Shown piece after piece: positions 61,902-64,000 of a DNA stretch of 64,000 nt (its first letter is position 1; the number at the start of each line of letters is the position of its first letter). The DNA is from Bacteroidota bacterium (GTDB lineage: Bacteria; Bacteroidota; Bacteroidia; Flavobacteriales; Schleiferiaceae), in contig JANSYJ010000006.1 of assembly GCA_024742495.1 (NCBI GenBank), positions 119,695-183,694 on the forward strand, in the 5' to 3' direction. The translations under genes and the position numbers were made by a program. The notes under the pieces are model-generated. The model made no database searches and was not told the origin of the DNA. It saw only the letters and a program-made list of their open reading frames with translations.

Positions 61902-62555
61902 TTAATTTAAACTATCCGCGGTTTTTTCTTCTTCCTCTATGAGGCCAATTTCCTTGAGACTGTACTTACTGTAATAGGACTCCGAGTCTTCATCATATTC
62001 CTCAGCTGCAGCCAAAACCATTATGTAATTAGCTTCACCTACGAGAGTCTCATAGTTTCCATTAAAGTCAAAGTTGGCCTTAAAAGTACCTTCGATATAA
62101 ACGATTTTTCTTGCGGTATACATTCTCAAGGGCTGCACTTCGATACTGGGAGGATCCGAAGCATTAAACTTCACGATTTTAGCGGTAAGTACTTCAGCGG
62201 TAAAAGGTCTTCCTTTTTCGTCAAAGCCTTCGCGCAATATCAATTCCTGTTCTGGGCAGGATTCTTTCATTTTCTCCAGGATTTCAAATATGATTCTTTG
62301 GTCGATTCTTTTATCACCCTTCAAATCAATGTCTAATGCGTCGATTAAATCCTCCCGAAAGGGCTTAAAAGAATTCATAATACAGATGGCTTCTGTAAAT
62401 CCTGCATTTTGACCACTGGAATTTGCGATGCAGCTGCATGACTGAATGCTGGCTTTTTCAATCAAAGCTTGTCCATCAATATTATTGGAGCAAGCACTTG
62501 ATAGGGATAGACTTATATATCCTATGATTAATGCAATCGGGTTAGTTGATTTCAT
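61902..62555 (-). CDS. hypothetical lipoprotein
   Basis: A 217-residue lipoprotein. The ATG at 62553-62555 gives the signal KSTNPIALIIGYISLSLSSA followed by the lipobox Cys. The body has a four-cysteine N-terminal domain (SIQSCSCIANSSGQ, then FTEAICIMNSF) and a beta-rich middle (EVLTAKIVKFNASDPPSIEV, then RKIVYIEGTFKANFDFNGNY). It ends in an acidic tail (EEYDEDSESYYSK). No family was recognised. It is divergent from a decayed T9SS tail. Confidence 0.7.
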   Translation of the reverse strand: MKSTNPIALIIGYISLSLSSACSNNIDGQALIEKASIQSCSCIANSSGQNAGFTEAICIMNSFKPFREDLIDALDIDLKGDKRIDQRIIFEILEKMKESCPEQELILREGFDEKGRPFTAEVLTAKIVKFNASDPPSIEVQPLRMYTARKIVYIEGTFKANFDFNGNYETLVGEANYIMVLAAAEEYDEDSESYYSKYSLKEIGLIEEEEKTADSLN

Positions 62556-62620
62556 AGTTGGTTTTTTAAAGGAGTAGAATCGACTGTAAAACATTTAGGT
62601 TGAATGTAAAATATAGAACT

Positions 62621-62707
62621 GTAAGCTTCCCCAACGGAATGTACCTGATTCGCGAAAGTTCCGTTAAGGGTGAAGATCGCACGCAAAAAGTAGTATTGCA
62701 ACGTTAG
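62621..62707 (+). pseudogene. remnant of a T9SS C-terminal sorting domain
   Basis: In one frame the sequence reads VSFPNGMYLIRESSVKGEDR, then TQKVVLQR and a TAG (62705-62707). LPNGMYLIR...KVVLQR is the typical end of a type A T9SS sorting domain, so this seems to be the last 28 codons of a secreted protein gene whose body has been lost. The frame is open further upstream (to about 62582), but those codons look random. The TAG overlaps the GTG start of the next gene by one base. Confidence 0.65.
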
Positions 62708-64000
62708 TGAAACAAAAAAAGAAAATAGCACCCAGTACCCATGGCCTTTTCTTAGGCCTTGGTTTATTATTGTTTTTAGGTTTAAACGGCCAACAAACGC
62801 GCTTTTCACAGGTGTATAAACCCGCTTTAGATGTAAGGGGCATAGTAGAAAAAGATCAATATTATTATGGCATTGCTCCAATTCGAGTTGATTCCATTGG
62901 CAAATTTGGGGTGCGCCTCATAAAATTAGATTCAAACGGGACCTTGATAAAATCAAGAGATTTTATTACCAATGAGGCCGCTGGCTATTACGCTTCTAAC
63001 CATTTTTCCATTATAAAGACTTTGGACGGAAGCTTTGTAACTAATCTAAACATTGGGTTTTCAAACCCCCGAAAAAATGGCATTTTAAAGTTTGATGAAA
63101 ATCTAGATACCCTTTGGTTGCGATTTTTTGTAGGTAAGGGAAACAGTGTTCCAGAACAATTAAAACAATTACCCGATGGCGCCTTTGTACTAACTGGCAG
63201 AGATTATGACACTATCGAAAATACCAATGGCGCCTTTTTGATGAAGGCCGATAGTCTAGGAAATTATCTCTGGCACAGAACCTTTCAAGAGCCTGATGAT
63301 AGCTTTAGTTTGAGGACTAGACATGTTTACCTGGCTCCGGATGGAGGCTTTTTAATGGCCGGTAATCGCAGGGATTTTGAGCTTAATAAAGAGTATACCG
63401 CCGATGCGCTCTTAATTAGAACCGATAGCTTGGGGAATAAGCTTTGGCAAAAAACCTATGGCTCCAATAATTTTGATGATTTTGCCGCAGCGGGCTATTT
63501 AGGAAATCAAATTGTACTTTTTTATCCGGAATACGTTAAGCCTTATCCTGGGAATTTCATTACAACGCCCGTTTTCAAAGTCATTGATGACCAAAACGGT
63601 CAGGAATTAAACACTTATCGCTTTCCCCATATAGAAGGTATCAACCTTTCTTCCTCAACGCTACTTATAGAAGATGATAAAATTATAGGTGCAGGATATA
63701 GAGGGCAAAATCAGCCTGACCCTGTACCCGACCCGGGAACGGGCCGCGGGTACTCGCTAGCCCTAGACCTTAATTTCAATCCTATTTGGTATAAGCAATA
63801 CACCTTTAGAGATAGCACCTCTGATCCGGGTGAAAAAAGCCACCTTAGAGACTTTAGGTCCACCAGTGATGGCGGCTATGTAGGGGCGGGCACTTTAGAA
63901 ACTTTTGACACGCTGGGGACTGGAGCCAATTTAGGCTACACAGCGTGGGTATTTAAAATAGACAGCAACGGATGCCTACGAGACCCTTGTGTAAATAGCA
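62707..64000 (+). CDS. secreted propeller-like protein, cut by the window end
   Basis: An open frame of 431 codons without a stop runs to the window end. The start is GTG at 62707, which overlaps the upstream TAG; a basic stretch (KQKKKIAPSTHG) and a signal peptide core (LFLGLGLLLFLGLNGQQ) follow. The body repeats units such as FLMKADSLGNYLWHRTF, LIRTDSLGNKLWQKTYG and WVFKIDSNGCLRDPCVNS. This is the pattern of Bacteroidota propeller proteins that normally end in a T9SS domain just after DSNGC. It is probably surface-exposed; the C-terminus lies outside the window. Confidence 0.8.
   Translation, partial: MKQKKKIAPSTHGLFLGLGLLLFLGLNGQQTRFSQVYKPALDVRGIVEKDQYYYGIAPIRVDSIGKFGVRLIKLDSNGTLIKSRDFITNEAAGYYASNHFSIIKTLDGSFVTNLNIGFSNPRKNGILKFDENLDTLWLRFFVGKGNSVPEQLKQLPDGAFVLTGRDYDTIENTNGAFLMKADSLGNYLWHRTFQEPDDSFSLRTRHVYLAPDGGFLMAGNRRDFELNKEYTADALLIRTDSLGNKLWQKTYGSNNFDDFAAAGYLGNQIVLFYPEYVKPYPGNFITTPVFKVIDDQNGQELNTYRFPHIEGINLSSSTLLIEDDKIIGAGYRGQNQPDPVPDPGTGRGYSLALDLNFNPIWYKQYTFRDSTSDPGEKSHLRDFRSTSDGGYVGAGTLETFDTLGTGANLGYTAWVFKIDSNGCLRDPCVNS

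Noticed and set aside
62552..62881. A 109-codon minus-strand ORF
   Set aside because: It lies antisense to the start of the last gene and the T9SS remnant and lacks protein-like features.

Overview
The window looks like a chromosomal segment of a Bacteroidota bacterium, most likely a marine Flavobacteriales relative of the Schleiferiaceae/Cryomorphaceae type; the family-level placement is inference. Supporting signs are at least six exported proteins with C-terminal type IX secretion (T9SS) sorting domains, many short lipoprotein signals, Bacteroidota-type -7 promoter boxes (TAnnTTTG), a GWxTD protein, a BatA-type membrane protein, a bacillithiol-linked YtxJ protein, and lipid A and O-antigen genes. 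I see no rRNA, tRNA, CRISPR array, intact insertion sequence, prophage or replication origin.

Layout. 1-1000: tail of a coiled-coil protein, a lipoprotein and a CoA-binding protein. 1063-4714: a tightly overlapping cassette of an ABC ATPase, an FtsX-like permease with a histidine-rich loop, two paralogous secreted CFFCG proteins and an alpha/beta hydrolase. 4726-10970: BatA-like protein, a dihydroorotase homologue that has lost its metal ligands, and three glycosyltransferases. 11020-20757: mostly housekeeping genes (CCA-adding enzyme, ABC exporter, voltage-gated K+ channel, miaA, lpxK, gatB, a TlpA-like lipoprotein). 20737-27217 (minus strand): GAPDH, a 1057-residue T9SS propeller protein, lipA, an outer-membrane barrel candidate, ytxJ and a 41-residue lipoprotein. 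27315-31649: ung, an Omp85 protein, a GWxTD protein and rlmB. 31660-42829: large T9SS proteins, an O-antigen ligase-like protein, an M1 peptidase, an acidic protein and a GH53 galactanase. 42826-49913: a 7TM-HD hydrolase, thiolase, NlpC/P60 hydrolase, a TIMP-like protein and lipoproteins.

49985-55680 is the most distinctive part. A UmuD-like peptidase without UmuC is followed by a clear cobalamin riboswitch that appears to control four coupled genes: two T9SS-exported proteins of unclear function, a BtuB-like TonB-dependent receptor and a beta-propeller surface lipoprotein. I interpret this as a vitamin B12 capture and import operon in which T9SS cargo takes the place of, or adds to, the BtuG/BtuH surface lipoproteins of gut Bacteroides.

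55702-64000 holds a VOC protein, a secreted nuclease, a hybrid two-component regulator with an AraC domain, a T9SS hydrolase, a lipoprotein, a decayed T9SS tail, and the first 431 codons of a secreted protein cut off by the window end. Several start codons differ from the longest possible ORF; the reasons are given in each entry.
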